From the NCBI GenBank assembly GCA_947178015.1, contig CAMWWW010000098.1, forward strand, positions 1 to 7,812: DNA of 7,812 nucleotides, given 5' to 3'. The translations under genes and the position numbers were made by a program. The DNA comes from an uncultured Clostridia bacterium. GTDB taxonomy: Bacteria; Bacillota; Clostridia; Lachnospirales; Lachnospiraceae. Below are positions 1 to 6,339 of the stretch, one piece after another (within the stretch, counting starts at the first letter, position 1; each line of letters starts with the position of its first letter). The notes under the pieces are model-generated. The model searched no databases and was not told the origin of the DNA. It saw nothing but the letters and a program-made list of their open reading frames with translations.

Positions 1-1
1 A

Positions 2-715
2 ATCGGTTCTGTACGAAGCTGCCGTCTGTACTATATCTATTTTGCAAAAGAATTTGACGCGATCTACACGCATTTTGGGCAGGCGATCTATGCGGAATCC
101 CTGCTTTCCAGCAGCGATGTGCACAATCTAAATGGACTTCAGCTTGATGGAGACTGCTTCTACCGCACAAAAGACCGTGTGGCTCCACACAACGCCTATA
201 TTGGTGCGGAGGGAATCGCAAAGGGAATTGCAAAGTTTAAATACAGAACCGACTATGAACCAAATTTTGAACGCCATTACCAATTTAATGAGGATAAAGA
301 GCAGGAGATTGAGCTGACAGGTGGGCAGAAGGCGGAGAAGGTGACGCCGGGTTATGCGATCAATAAGCCTTGGTTTGAATATAATCCTGAGGATGGGCAG
401 TATTATCGTTTTCAGTATGGAGAGAAACAGATCGATGATCTGACCGGAGAACAGCTTGCCTATAAGAATATTATAATGCAGTGTGTCGATTATTATGATT
501 ATGGCGACGGGTATCTTTATATTACGACAACAGGGAGCGGCACAGGTAAATTTATCACGAACGGGAAGGCTATTGATATTACGTGGAAAAAAGATAAGGA
601 ATTTGGCGTTACCCGTTATTATGATCTTCAGGGAAATGAAATTACGCTGAATACGGGAAAGACTTGGGTCTGCATTATTCAGGATAATAGAGAGGACAAG
701 ATAGTCCTTGAATAA
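2..715 (+). CDS. DUF3048 (YerB-like) protein, 3' part
   Basis: The reading frame is open from the first bases of the window, so the gene begins upstream; 237 codons and a TAA stop are visible. A GTG at 119 is internal and not the start, because the conserved family sequence runs through it. The visible part opens with SVRSCRLYYIYFAKEFDAIY (residues 4-23), then LNGL and APHNAYI, which match the DUF3048 N-terminal domain as I know it. The end, with WKKDKEFGVTRYYDLQGNEI followed by LNTGKTWV, matches the DUF3048 C-terminal domain. Family members such as Bacillus subtilis YerB are usually exported lipoproteins, so this one probably acts at the outer face of the membrane; its signal peptide would lie off the window. 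The molecular function of the family is not established. The stop overlaps the ribosome binding site of cdd, suggesting cotranscription. The family call is confident, the localisation inferred. Confidence 0.88.
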   Translation: MGSVRSCRLYYIYFAKEFDAIYTHFGQAIYAESLLSSSDVHNLNGLQLDGDCFYRTKDRVAPHNAYIGAEGIAKGIAKFKYRTDYEPNFERHYQFNEDKEQEIELTGGQKAEKVTPGYAINKPWFEYNPEDGQYYRFQYGEKQIDDLTGEQLAYKNIIMQCVDYYDYGDGYLYITTTGSGTGKFITNGKAIDITWKKDKEFGVTRYYDLQGNEITLNTGKTWVCIIQDNREDKIVLE

Positions 716-721
716 AGGAGG
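714..721 (+). promoter_or_regulatory. Ribosome binding site of cdd
   Basis: AAAGGAGG ends 9 nt before the cdd ATG at 731 and is a near-perfect Shine-Dalgarno sequence. Its first two bases are also the last two bases of the TAA stop (713-715) of the upstream DUF3048 gene, so termination and reinitiation are adjacent. This fixes the cdd start and supports an operon. Confidence 0.85.
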
Positions 722-730
722 AAACCGACT

Positions 731-1129
731 ATGACAAATGAGGAGCTGTTGGGAAAGGCGAAGGAGGGGATGCGGCATGCATATGCGCCGTATTCTGAAT
801 TTCGGGTGGGAGCAGCGCTTCTTTGCAGTGATGGAAGGGTTTTTACGGGCTGCAATGTGGAAAATGCTTCTTATGGGGCGGCGATCTGTGCGGAGCGGAC
901 GGCGATAAGCAAGGCTGTCTCAGAAGGATGTATGGAATTTGAAAAAATTGCTGTGGTATGCTCGGCTGGGACGAGGGCATACCCATGCGGAATCTGTCGT
1001 CAGGTTATGACAGAGTTTATGCCGGAAGGGCATGTGGTGCTGGAAGATGAGAAAGAAGGGATCACAGAATATTCTGTAAAGGAATTGCTGCCGGGAGCAT
1101 TTTCCAGAAAGGATCTGATCCATGAGTAA
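731..1129 (+). CDS. cdd: Cytidine deaminase
   Basis: This is a zinc-dependent cytidine/deoxycytidine deaminase, which hydrolyses cytidine to uridine plus ammonia in cytoplasmic pyrimidine salvage. At 132 residues it has the length of the homotetrameric short class (B. subtilis Cdd type). The substrate-side motif CNVENASYGAAICAERTAI begins at residue 41, with zinc ligand C53 and catalytic E55 in C-A-E. The second zinc motif PCGICRQV begins at residue 85 and supplies C86 and C89. F24-R25-V26-G27-A28, in the N-terminal strand, is also typical. All catalytic residues are present, so it should be active. The start is set by AAAGGAGG 9 nt upstream. The last 8 bp overlap the start of the flippase gene, so the two are probably translationally coupled; no functional link between them is known to me. 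Confidence 0.97.
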   Translation: MTNEELLGKAKEGMRHAYAPYSEFRVGAALLCSDGRVFTGCNVENASYGAAICAERTAISKAVSEGCMEFEKIAVVCSAGTRAYPCGICRQVMTEFMPEGHVVLEDEKEGITEYSVKELLPGAFSRKDLIHE

Positions 1130-2780
1130 ACGAAATAACAGAAGAAGGGATAATTTTATCGTTCAGGGCACCATACTCGCTGCGGCGGGGCTGATTGTTC
1201 GGATTATTGGTCTGATCTACCGGATTCCCATGACAAATGTGATCGGTGACGAGGGAATGGGATACTATTCCTTCGCTTATGAGCCGTATTCTGTTATGCT
1301 TCTGTTATCTTATCATGGACTTCCCACTGCAGTGTCAAAGCTGACAGCGGAGCGGAATGGGGAGGGAAGATTTAAGAACTCTTATCGTGTGTTCCGCGCT
1401 GCCATGCTGCTCGCGATTTTGATTGGGGCAGTGACAGGCGCGATTATCTATTATGGTGCAGAATACATTGCCGGAGGCTTGAATAACCAGCCGATGAGCG
1501 CTTATGCGCTCAAGGTGCTGGGACCTACTATCTTTATTCTTGCCATTATGGGAATATTGAGAGGATATTTTCAGGGAATGGGAACGATGGTTCCAACGGC
1601 AGTGTCTCAGATTTTTGAGGCGATCGCAAACGCACTTGTCAGTGTGTTTGCTGCATCTTACTTATTTGCTGCGGGTGAAAAATATGATCTGGTGCTGAAT
1701 GAAACCTCCCACGCAGAAGCTTACGGCGCCGCGGGCGGAACCATGGGAACGTTTGTAGGTGCTGCGGTGGGGCTGGTATTTTTGATCTTTGTGTATTTTA
1801 TGTTTCTGCCAATGCTGAATAGACATATGCGCAAGGATAAGAATACAAGAAAGGAAAGCTATGGAAGGCTTATTAATCTTCTGGTTATGACTTCGGCGCC
1901 GATTATCCTAAGCTCCGTTATTTTTAATGTGTCAACCACCATAGATGGAGCGCTGTTCAGCAGTCTGATGCAGGGCAGATATAAGTTGTCGGAGGATGCG
2001 GTGGCATCCTTGTGGGGAATCTTTACCAATAAATATAAAATCATGATTATGGTGCCGGTCGCGATAGCGACGGCGCTTGCAACCTCTATTGTACCAGATT
2101 TCAGCGAGGAGATGGCGGCGGGCAACAAGGGGAGACTTGTCAATAAAATCCATCACGCCATTCGTTTTACCATGCTGATTGCAATTCCGTCCGCCGTTGG
2201 ATTAAGTGTGCTGGCGCGCCCAGTCTTGATGTTGTTATTTGACAATGTGAGCGATGTGGATGTCAATTTGCTCCGTTTTGGAACGCTGGCAGTGGTATTC
2301 TATTCTCTGTCAACCATCACAAATGCTGTGCTTCAGGGGATTGATCAGATGAAGAAGCCGGTGATTCACGCCGCTATCGCGCTGGGAGCGCATCTTCTGG
2401 TGCTCGCTCTTTTGGTGGGACTGTTTAAAACCAGTATTTATGGGGTGTTAGTTTCCTATATTTTATTCGCGCTTTTTATCTGTATCTTAAATGCGATAGC
2501 GATTCGCACTACCCTTGCTTATAAGCAGGAATATGTTCGTACCTTTTTGTTCCCAGCGATCGCCTCTGTGATTATGGGCGCGGTGGTGCTTGGGGTTTAC
2601 TACGGGCTGAGCTCCTTGACGAAGAATACCATGCTGCCGCTTCTTCTGTCCATAGTGGTAGGAATTTTACTCTATTTTATTTTGCTGCTGGTATTCCGCT
2701 GCCTGAAGGAAGAGGATTTTCGTTCCATTCCAATGGGAGGTACACTGTTAAAGATTCTTAAGACACTTCACTTAATGTAG
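1122..2780 (+). CDS. MOP-superfamily flippase, SpoVB/MurJ-like
   Basis: This 552-residue protein is almost wholly hydrophobic segments joined by short charged loops, as expected for the roughly 14-helix MOP exporters (polysaccharide synthesis/PST branch). The N-terminus has a basic cytoplasmic tail (SKRNNRRRDN) and then GLIYRIPMTNVIGDEGMGYY (residues 30-49), followed by HGLPTAVSKLTAERN. This is the pattern of B. subtilis SpoVB and YtgP (MurJ). RGYFQGMGTMVPTAVSQIFE (147-166) is another conserved family stretch. Relatives flip lipid II or other undecaprenyl-linked sugars across the membrane; SpoVB is needed for spore cortex. Sequence alone does not tell me which role applies, so no symbol is given. 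AAAGGA at 1108-1113, inside cdd, serves the ATG at 1122 with 8-nt spacing; the 8-bp overlap with cdd suggests coupling. Length is normal and no damage is visible. Confidence 0.9.
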   Translation: MSKRNNRRRDNFIVQGTILAAAGLIVRIIGLIYRIPMTNVIGDEGMGYYSFAYEPYSVMLLLSYHGLPTAVSKLTAERNGEGRFKNSYRVFRAAMLLAILIGAVTGAIIYYGAEYIAGGLNNQPMSAYALKVLGPTIFILAIMGILRGYFQGMGTMVPTAVSQIFEAIANALVSVFAASYLFAAGEKYDLVLNETSHAEAYGAAGGTMGTFVGAAVGLVFLIFVYFMFLPMLNRHMRKDKNTRKESYGRLINLLVMTSAPIILSSVIFNVSTTIDGALFSSLMQGRYKLSEDAVASLWGIFTNKYKIMIMVPVAIATALATSIVPDFSEEMAAGNKGRLVNKIHHAIRFTMLIAIPSAVGLSVLARPVLMLLFDNVSDVDVNLLRFGTLAVVFYSLSTITNAVLQGIDQMKKPVIHAAIALGAHLLVLALLVGLFKTSIYGVLVSYILFALFICILNAIAIRTTLAYKQEYVRTFLFPAIASVIMGAVVLGVYYGLSSLTKNTMLPLLLSIVVGILLYFILLLVFRCLKEEDFRSIPMGGTLLKILKTLHLM

Positions 2781-2794
2781 AAACTTGTGATAAT
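2767..2794 (+). promoter_or_regulatory. Possible extended -10 promoter for the BofC-like gene
   Basis: GATAAT at 2789-2794 is preceded by TGT, forming an extended -10 (TGnGATAAT). A weak -35, TTCACT at 2767-2772, lies 16 bp upstream, inside the end of the flippase gene. Transcription would begin near 2801 and place the 2819-2872 inverted repeat in the 5' leader. The -35 matches poorly, and a sporulation sigma factor could use other elements, so this is tentative. Confidence 0.3.
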
Positions 2795-2818
2795 GACTGA
2801 ATAAAGTAGAAAAATCTG

Positions 2819-2872
2819 GCAGATAATATACATAAAGGAGTGAAGTCCATGAAGAAAATGTATATTATCTGC
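2819..2872 (+). promoter_or_regulatory. 15-bp perfect inverted repeat looping out the RBS and start codon
   Basis: The arms 2819-2833 (GCAGATAATATACAT) and 2858-2872 are exact reverse complements over 15 bases; one G-U pair could extend the outer end (2818/2873). The 24-nt loop, 2834-2857, holds the complete Shine-Dalgarno AAAGGAG (2834-2840) and the ATG (2849-2851). The 3' arm lies within codons 4-8 of the gene. In RNA this would form a mostly A-U stem (4 G-C pairs) over the initiation region. A stem beginning at +10 from the start codon would sit in the usual ribosome footprint. It may be a translation control element, or the repeat may be a DNA-binding site. The repeat is seen directly; the role is inferred. 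Confidence 0.6.
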
Positions 2873-3460
2873 TTTCTGGTTTTGGGTGTGCTTTTTTCCG
2901 GTGTCTATTATGCCAGTTACCAGATCACGCAGAAACGCATCGCGGATCAGGAAAAAAATAATCTGTACCTTGCCGATGCAGAGCCGGAGATATTGGGGGC
3001 GGTCAGCGCCAATGAAAGCATTATTACCAGAAAAACCTCCTATATATTGGAGGAATATTCTCTAAATGACAATAGTCTTGTGCGGGAGCCCAAGGAGCCT
3101 CCTGTGGAGCTTTTGGGCTATGACAGAAAAAAGCTGATGGAATATATCCAAGCTTATATGGACGATATGCCGCAGACGGACAAAGACAGAGGGCTTATCA
3201 GCTATGAGCTGACAAGCTTTTCAAAAGACGAAGTGGTGCTCCGCAAGACCTATTATCGGAATGAGAGCAGCGCCCAATTTTATCTGGATGTACAGATGGG
3301 GCGTATTGTGGTCTATCAGACAGAGGATGATACTCTGTATGCTTATACAGAGCTAAAATTTGCCGAGCTGCCAGAAAAACTTCAAAGAGAGATATTGGCA
3401 GGAAAATATATTGAGACTGTCGAGGAGCTGTATCATTTTCTGGAAACCTACAGCACCTGA
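2849..3460 (+). CDS. Membrane-anchored protein with BofC-like C-terminal domain
   Basis: The protein has 203 residues. I chose ATG 2849, with AAAGGAG ending 8 nt upstream, over the in-frame GTG at 2840, which overlaps that Shine-Dalgarno sequence. Residues 4-24 form one hydrophobic segment after MKK, a signal anchor or uncleaved signal peptide; no lipobox follows it. The rest is soluble and charged, predicted outside the membrane. Residues 84-102 (PPVELLGYDRKKLMEYIQA) and 145-203 resemble the BofC C-terminal domain: a strand with G-R-I-V-V-Y, then a segment ending LPEKLQREILAGKYIETVEE and LYHFLETYS. BofC of B. subtilis is secreted from the forespore and restrains the SpoIVB protease in the sigma-K checkpoint. 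Whether this clostridial relative does that is unknown. A 68-bp gap with a possible promoter separates it from the flippase; the next gene follows after 17 bp. The topology is firm, the family link moderate. Confidence 0.7.
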   Translation: MKKMYIICFLVLGVLFSGVYYASYQITQKRIADQEKNNLYLADAEPEILGAVSANESIITRKTSYILEEYSLNDNSLVREPKEPPVELLGYDRKKLMEYIQAYMDDMPQTDKDRGLISYELTSFSKDEVVLRKTYYRNESSAQFYLDVQMGRIVVYQTEDDTLYAYTELKFAELPEKLQREILAGKYIETVEELYHFLETYST

Positions 3461-3463
3461 CGG

Positions 3464-3471
3464 AAAAGGAG
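3464..3471 (+). promoter_or_regulatory. Ribosome binding site that fixes a TTG start
   Basis: AAAAGGAG lies 6 nt before TTG 3478. No ATG occurs in frame before the nucleotide-binding loop (GAGASG, starting at codon 16), and the first in-frame ATG (3544) falls beyond it. The TTG is therefore the only start that keeps the Rossmann fold intact. Confidence 0.85.
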
Positions 3472-3477
3472 CATAAG

Positions 3478-4704
3478 TTGAAGAAAAAAGAAACAGAGCA
3501 TTTTCATGAGCTGCTTATTATCGGCGCCGGTGCCTCCGGGCTTATGGCGGCAATCCGCGCAGCAAGGCAGGGAGTGGATGTTGCTCTGCTGGAGCATACA
3601 GACAAGATTGGGAGGAAGCTTCTGATCACAGGAAACGGGCGCTGTAATCTCACCAATCAGATACAGCGCCCGGAATATTACAGAAGCCACCATTGTCAGA
3701 CGGCATGGCAGATTGTAAGCAAGTTTACAAAAGATGACACCATCGCTTTTTTTCAGGAGCTGGGATTGCTGTTAAGAGAGCGGAGCGGCGGCATCTATCC
3801 GTGGTCCAATCAGGCGGCGTCCGTGTTGAGAGTACTAAAATCGGAGCTGTATTATCTTGGCATCCCCATCTACTATCGTGCTGAGCCGATAAAACTATAT
3901 AAAGATAAAAAAAGAGGATGCTTTTGCTGTGAGACAGAGGGAGCGCGTTATTTTGGCAAAAAGTTGATTTTGGCGGCAGGTTCCAAGGCGGCGGAAAAAA
4001 CCGGCTCGGATGGGAGCGGTTATGCGCTTGCCCACATGCTTGGACATTCTATCTATCCGCCGCTTCCGGCGCTTGTCCCTCTCATAGCAAAGGAACCTTA
4101 TTTTAGGAGGCTTGCCGGAGTGCGCGCGGAGGGAAAGATCACTTTGTATGGGAATGGCAGAGAGATGGCGTCAGATATCGGCGAGCTTCAGATCACGGAG
4201 TATGGAATATCTGGAATTCCTGCCTTTCAGGTCAGCCGTTACGCCGCAGAGGCACTTTATGAAAAAAAGCATGTGACGGCAGAGTTGGATTTTTGTCCAT
4301 GCCTTACGGTGCAGGAACTGGAATATCGAATAGAAAAACAGAAAAAGAAAGGAATCCGCACAAGAGAAGCCCTAATTGGCATACTGAACGAAAAGCTTGC
4401 CGATGAACTCCATACAAGGACAGAGAATAGGAAAGAGCTGGCAGAGAGAATCAAGTGCTTTCCTGCCACGATTACTGGGACGAAAGGGTTTGATTTCTGT
4501 CAAGTCTGCGCAGGCGGTGTGCCGCTGACGGAGATTGATCCAGAAACCATGGAATCGAAAAGAGAAAAGGGTCTATATCTTGCCGGGGAGCTTCTTGACG
4601 TGGACGGCGCATGTGGGGGCTACAACCTTCAATGGGCATGGGCAAGCGGACATCTTGCCGGCGCCAGCGCGGCAGCGGGGATAAAAGGAGAATACATATT
4701 ATGA
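3478..4704 (+). CDS. NAD(P)/FAD-dependent oxidoreductase, HI0933/BaiN family
   Basis: This 408-residue flavoprotein has the normal length for the HI0933-like family (E. coli YhiN, B. subtilis YtfP, Clostridium scindens BaiN). LLIIGAGASGLMAA carries the FAD-binding GxGxxG at residues 16-21, with E39 at the end of the second strand for ribose binding. GRKLLITGNGRCNLTN (45-60) is the family signature. Near the end come KGFDFCQVCAGGVPLTEI and the C-terminal FAD signature GLYLAGELLDVDGACGGYN from residue 365. The protein is presumably cytoplasmic. BaiN was reported to act on bile acid intermediates, but the family is far wider than bile acid metabolism and no bai genes are visible here, so I assign no substrate. 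It starts at TTG with a strong ribosome binding site, and its TGA overlaps the next ATG (ATGA), so translational coupling of the two flavoproteins is likely. Confidence 0.93.
   Translation: MKKKETEHFHELLIIGAGASGLMAAIRAARQGVDVALLEHTDKIGRKLLITGNGRCNLTNQIQRPEYYRSHHCQTAWQIVSKFTKDDTIAFFQELGLLLRERSGGIYPWSNQAASVLRVLKSELYYLGIPIYYRAEPIKLYKDKKRGCFCCETEGARYFGKKLILAAGSKAAEKTGSDGSGYALAHMLGHSIYPPLPALVPLIAKEPYFRRLAGVRAEGKITLYGNGREMASDIGELQITEYGISGIPAFQVSRYAAEALYEKKHVTAELDFCPCLTVQELEYRIEKQKKKGIRTREALIGILNEKLADELHTRTENRKELAERIKCFPATITGTKGFDFCQVCAGGVPLTEIDPETMESKREKGLYLAGELLDVDGACGGYNLQWAWASGHLAGASAAAGIKGEYIL
3636..3672 (+). repeat. 11-bp perfect inverted repeat inside the HI0933-family gene
   Basis: CGGGCGCTGTA (3636-3646) and its exact reverse complement TACAGCGCCCG (3662-3672) flank a 15-nt loop. 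The GC-rich stem lies about 160 nt into the gene, across codons for the conserved GRCNLTN motif. No T-run follows, so it is not an intrinsic terminator. It could be an mRNA structure or chance. Confidence 0.45.
4683..4690 (+). promoter_or_regulatory. Ribosome binding site deciding the COG2509 start
   Basis: AAAAGGAG lies 10 nt before ATG 4701. The frame is open further upstream to an ATG at 4611. However, the 30 codons from there lie wholly within the conserved C-terminus of the preceding gene and encode an unfamily-like basic peptide, so the 4701 start with its ATGA overlap is preferred. Confidence 0.85.
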
Positions 4705-6305
4705 TAGTTCGCATACAGCAAATAAAACTCCCTCCCAAACATACCATGGAGGACGTGAAAAGTGAGATATGCAGAATTCTGTATAGGAGAGAATGTAAGA
4801 AATTTGTTCTTGTAAAAAAATCCATCGATGCAAGGAAGAAGAACGACATCCGATATGTCTATACGGTGGATGTGGATGTTGCTGAGGATAAATATCTGAA
4901 AACGCGGATACAGAAAAATCCAAATCTATCTGTCGCCGATTCTGTGATATATCAATTTCCCGTCATGGGGGATGCCACGCTTATGCACAGGCCGGTTATA
5001 GTGGGTACCGGGCCGGCAGGGTTATTTTGTGGATTATTGCTTGCAAGGAACGGCTATCGCCCTATTTTATTAGAGCGCGGCGCATGTGTGGAGGAGAGAG
5101 AAAGACAAGTGAATCACTTTTGGTCCGGCGGCAGTCTGGATCAAAGGACGAATGTCCAGTTTGGTGAGGGCGGCGCGGGGACCTTTTCGGATGGCAAGCT
5201 GAATACTTTGATTAAAGATACCTGTGGGAGAAACCGCAAGGTTATGGAATGTTTTGTGGAAGCGGGGGCGCCAGAGGAAATTCTTTATACTCATAAAGCA
5301 CATATTGGTACCGATATACTAAGAAAAGTGGTAAAAAATATAAGACAGGAGATCGAACGGCTGGGAGGCGAAGTGCATTTTGACAGTCAGGTGACAGATC
5401 TGGAATTTCAGGAAGACCATCAAACTGGCGGAAAAAGCTTGGCCGCTGTGCGGATCAATGGAGAAAAAAGACTTCCCTGTGAGGTTTGCGTGCTCGCCAT
5501 CGGGCACAGTGCAAGAGATACTTTTGCGCTTTTGCATCAGCGTGGACTTTTGTTGACACAAAAATCATTTGCCGTGGGAGTGCGCGTGGAGCATCCGCAG
5601 AGATGGATCAATAAGACGCAGTATGGGGAGGCAGATAATCCCTATCTTCCTCCTGCTGATTATAAGGTGACATACCAAGCTTCTAATGGAAGAAGCATTT
5701 ATTCGTTCTGTATGTGTCCGGGAGGTTATGTCGTCAATGCCTCCTCTGAGGAAGGACGTCTGGCGATCAATGGTATGAGTTATCACGATCGATCGGGAGA
5801 GAACGGCAACAGCGCATTAATTGTCTCCGTGACTCCAAAGGATTATGCGGGGGATCATCCCTTGGCAGGCGTGACATTTCAGCGAGGCTTGGAGGAGGCG
5901 GCGTGGCGTGCCGGCGGTGGCGCCGTGCCAGTGCAGCGTTATGAGGACTTTAAAAAGAATCGCCCTTCTAAGGGGGCTGGGGAATTTATGCCCTGCATCA
6001 AAGGAGCGTATACCTTTACTAATCTGCGCGATATTTTTCCTGATTCTATCGCGGAAGCTCTGATAGAGGGAATCGAGTATTTTGGCACAAAGCTGGAAGG
6101 ATTTAATCGGCCGGATGCGCTATTATCCGCTGTGGAGAGCCGAAGCTCATCCCCTGTGAGAATTGAGAGAAAGGAAGATTTTGAAAGCAAAATAAAGGGC
6201 ATTTATCCCTGCGGAGAGGGCGCCGGCTATGCCGGAGGCATCACATCCGCGGCGATGGATGGAATAAAAATTGCAGAAGCGATTGCCAAACGCTATCATG
6301 CGTAG
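4701..6305 (+). CDS. FAD-dependent dehydrogenase, COG2509 type
   Basis: This 534-residue flavoprotein has the length typical of the COG2509 'uncharacterized FAD-dependent dehydrogenases'. Residues 1-90 form a small N-terminal domain rich in basic residues and hydrophobic strands (IVRIQQIKL, KFVLVKKSIDARKK, YVYTVDVDV), usual in this family. The FAD Rossmann fold follows, with RPVIVGTGPAGLFCGLLLAR and GxGxxG at 102-107, then E126-R127. GEGGAGTFSDGKLNT (155-169) is a family hallmark. The protein ends with GIYPCGEGAGYAGGITSAAM from residue 500, the second FAD-contact motif, and a closing helix. Substrate and partner are unknown; it is presumably cytoplasmic. The 4-bp ATGA overlap with the HI0933-family gene argues that the two flavoproteins are made together. 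A proB promoter starts inside its last codons. No frameshift or missing motif was seen. Confidence 0.92.
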   Translation: MIVRIQQIKLPPKHTMEDVKSEICRILYRRECKKFVLVKKSIDARKKNDIRYVYTVDVDVAEDKYLKTRIQKNPNLSVADSVIYQFPVMGDATLMHRPVIVGTGPAGLFCGLLLARNGYRPILLERGACVEERERQVNHFWSGGSLDQRTNVQFGEGGAGTFSDGKLNTLIKDTCGRNRKVMECFVEAGAPEEILYTHKAHIGTDILRKVVKNIRQEIERLGGEVHFDSQVTDLEFQEDHQTGGKSLAAVRINGEKRLPCEVCVLAIGHSARDTFALLHQRGLLLTQKSFAVGVRVEHPQRWINKTQYGEADNPYLPPADYKVTYQASNGRSIYSFCMCPGGYVVNASSEEGRLAINGMSYHDRSGENGNSALIVSVTPKDYAGDHPLAGVTFQRGLEEAAWRAGGGAVPVQRYEDFKKNRPSKGAGEFMPCIKGAYTFTNLRDIFPDSIAEALIEGIEYFGTKLEGFNRPDALLSAVESRSSSPVRIERKEDFESKIKGIYPCGEGAGYAGGITSAAMDGIKIAEAIAKRYHA

Positions 6306-6311
6306 TATACT
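6283..6311 (+). promoter_or_regulatory. Sigma-A-type promoter for proB
   Basis: TTGCCA (6283-6288) and TATACT (6306-6311) are each 5/6 matches to the consensus and are separated by exactly 17 bp. The -35 lies in the last codons of the COG2509 gene; the -10 begins directly after its TAG stop. Transcription would start near 6318, leaving a leader of roughly 20 nt with AAAGGAA at 6324-6330. The -10 is embedded in a perfect 10-bp palindrome, TAGTATACTA (6303-6312). proB can thus probably be expressed apart from the upstream genes, although no terminator separates them. Confidence 0.65.
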
Positions 6312-6339
6312 AAAAAAATAAGTAAAGGAAATACAAAGA

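Noticed and set aside
119..121. GTG as the start of the first gene
   Set aside because: Conserved DUF3048 sequence continues in frame upstream of it to the window edge, so it is an internal valine codon.
128..778. Long minus-strand open frame of 216 codons opposite the DUF3048 gene
   Set aside because: It lies antisense to a gene whose + strand protein matches a known family, has no ribosome binding site and gives an unfamiliar composition; it is a shadow frame.
1496..1511. 6-bp hairpin GAGCGC-TTAT-GCGCTC in the flippase gene
   Set aside because: Short intragenic palindrome with no terminator features or repeats elsewhere.
1993..2010. 7-bp stem, 4-nt loop hairpin (AGGATGC / GCATCCT) in the flippase gene
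   Set aside because: Short, wholly coding and without a T-run; expected by chance in a window of this size.
2840..2848. GTG 2840 as start of the BofC-like gene
   Set aside because: Its first base is part of the Shine-Dalgarno sequence and nothing suitable lies upstream; ATG 2849 has 8-nt spacing.
4611..4700. 30-codon N-terminal extension of the COG2509 protein from ATG 4611
   Set aside because: It overlaps the conserved C-terminus of the preceding gene in another frame, while ATG 4701 has a well-placed AAAAGGAG and starts the normal family N-terminus.
5554..5559. Perfect -35-like TTGACA inside the COG2509 gene
   Set aside because: No acceptable -10 lies 16-18 bp downstream and no gene starts nearby.
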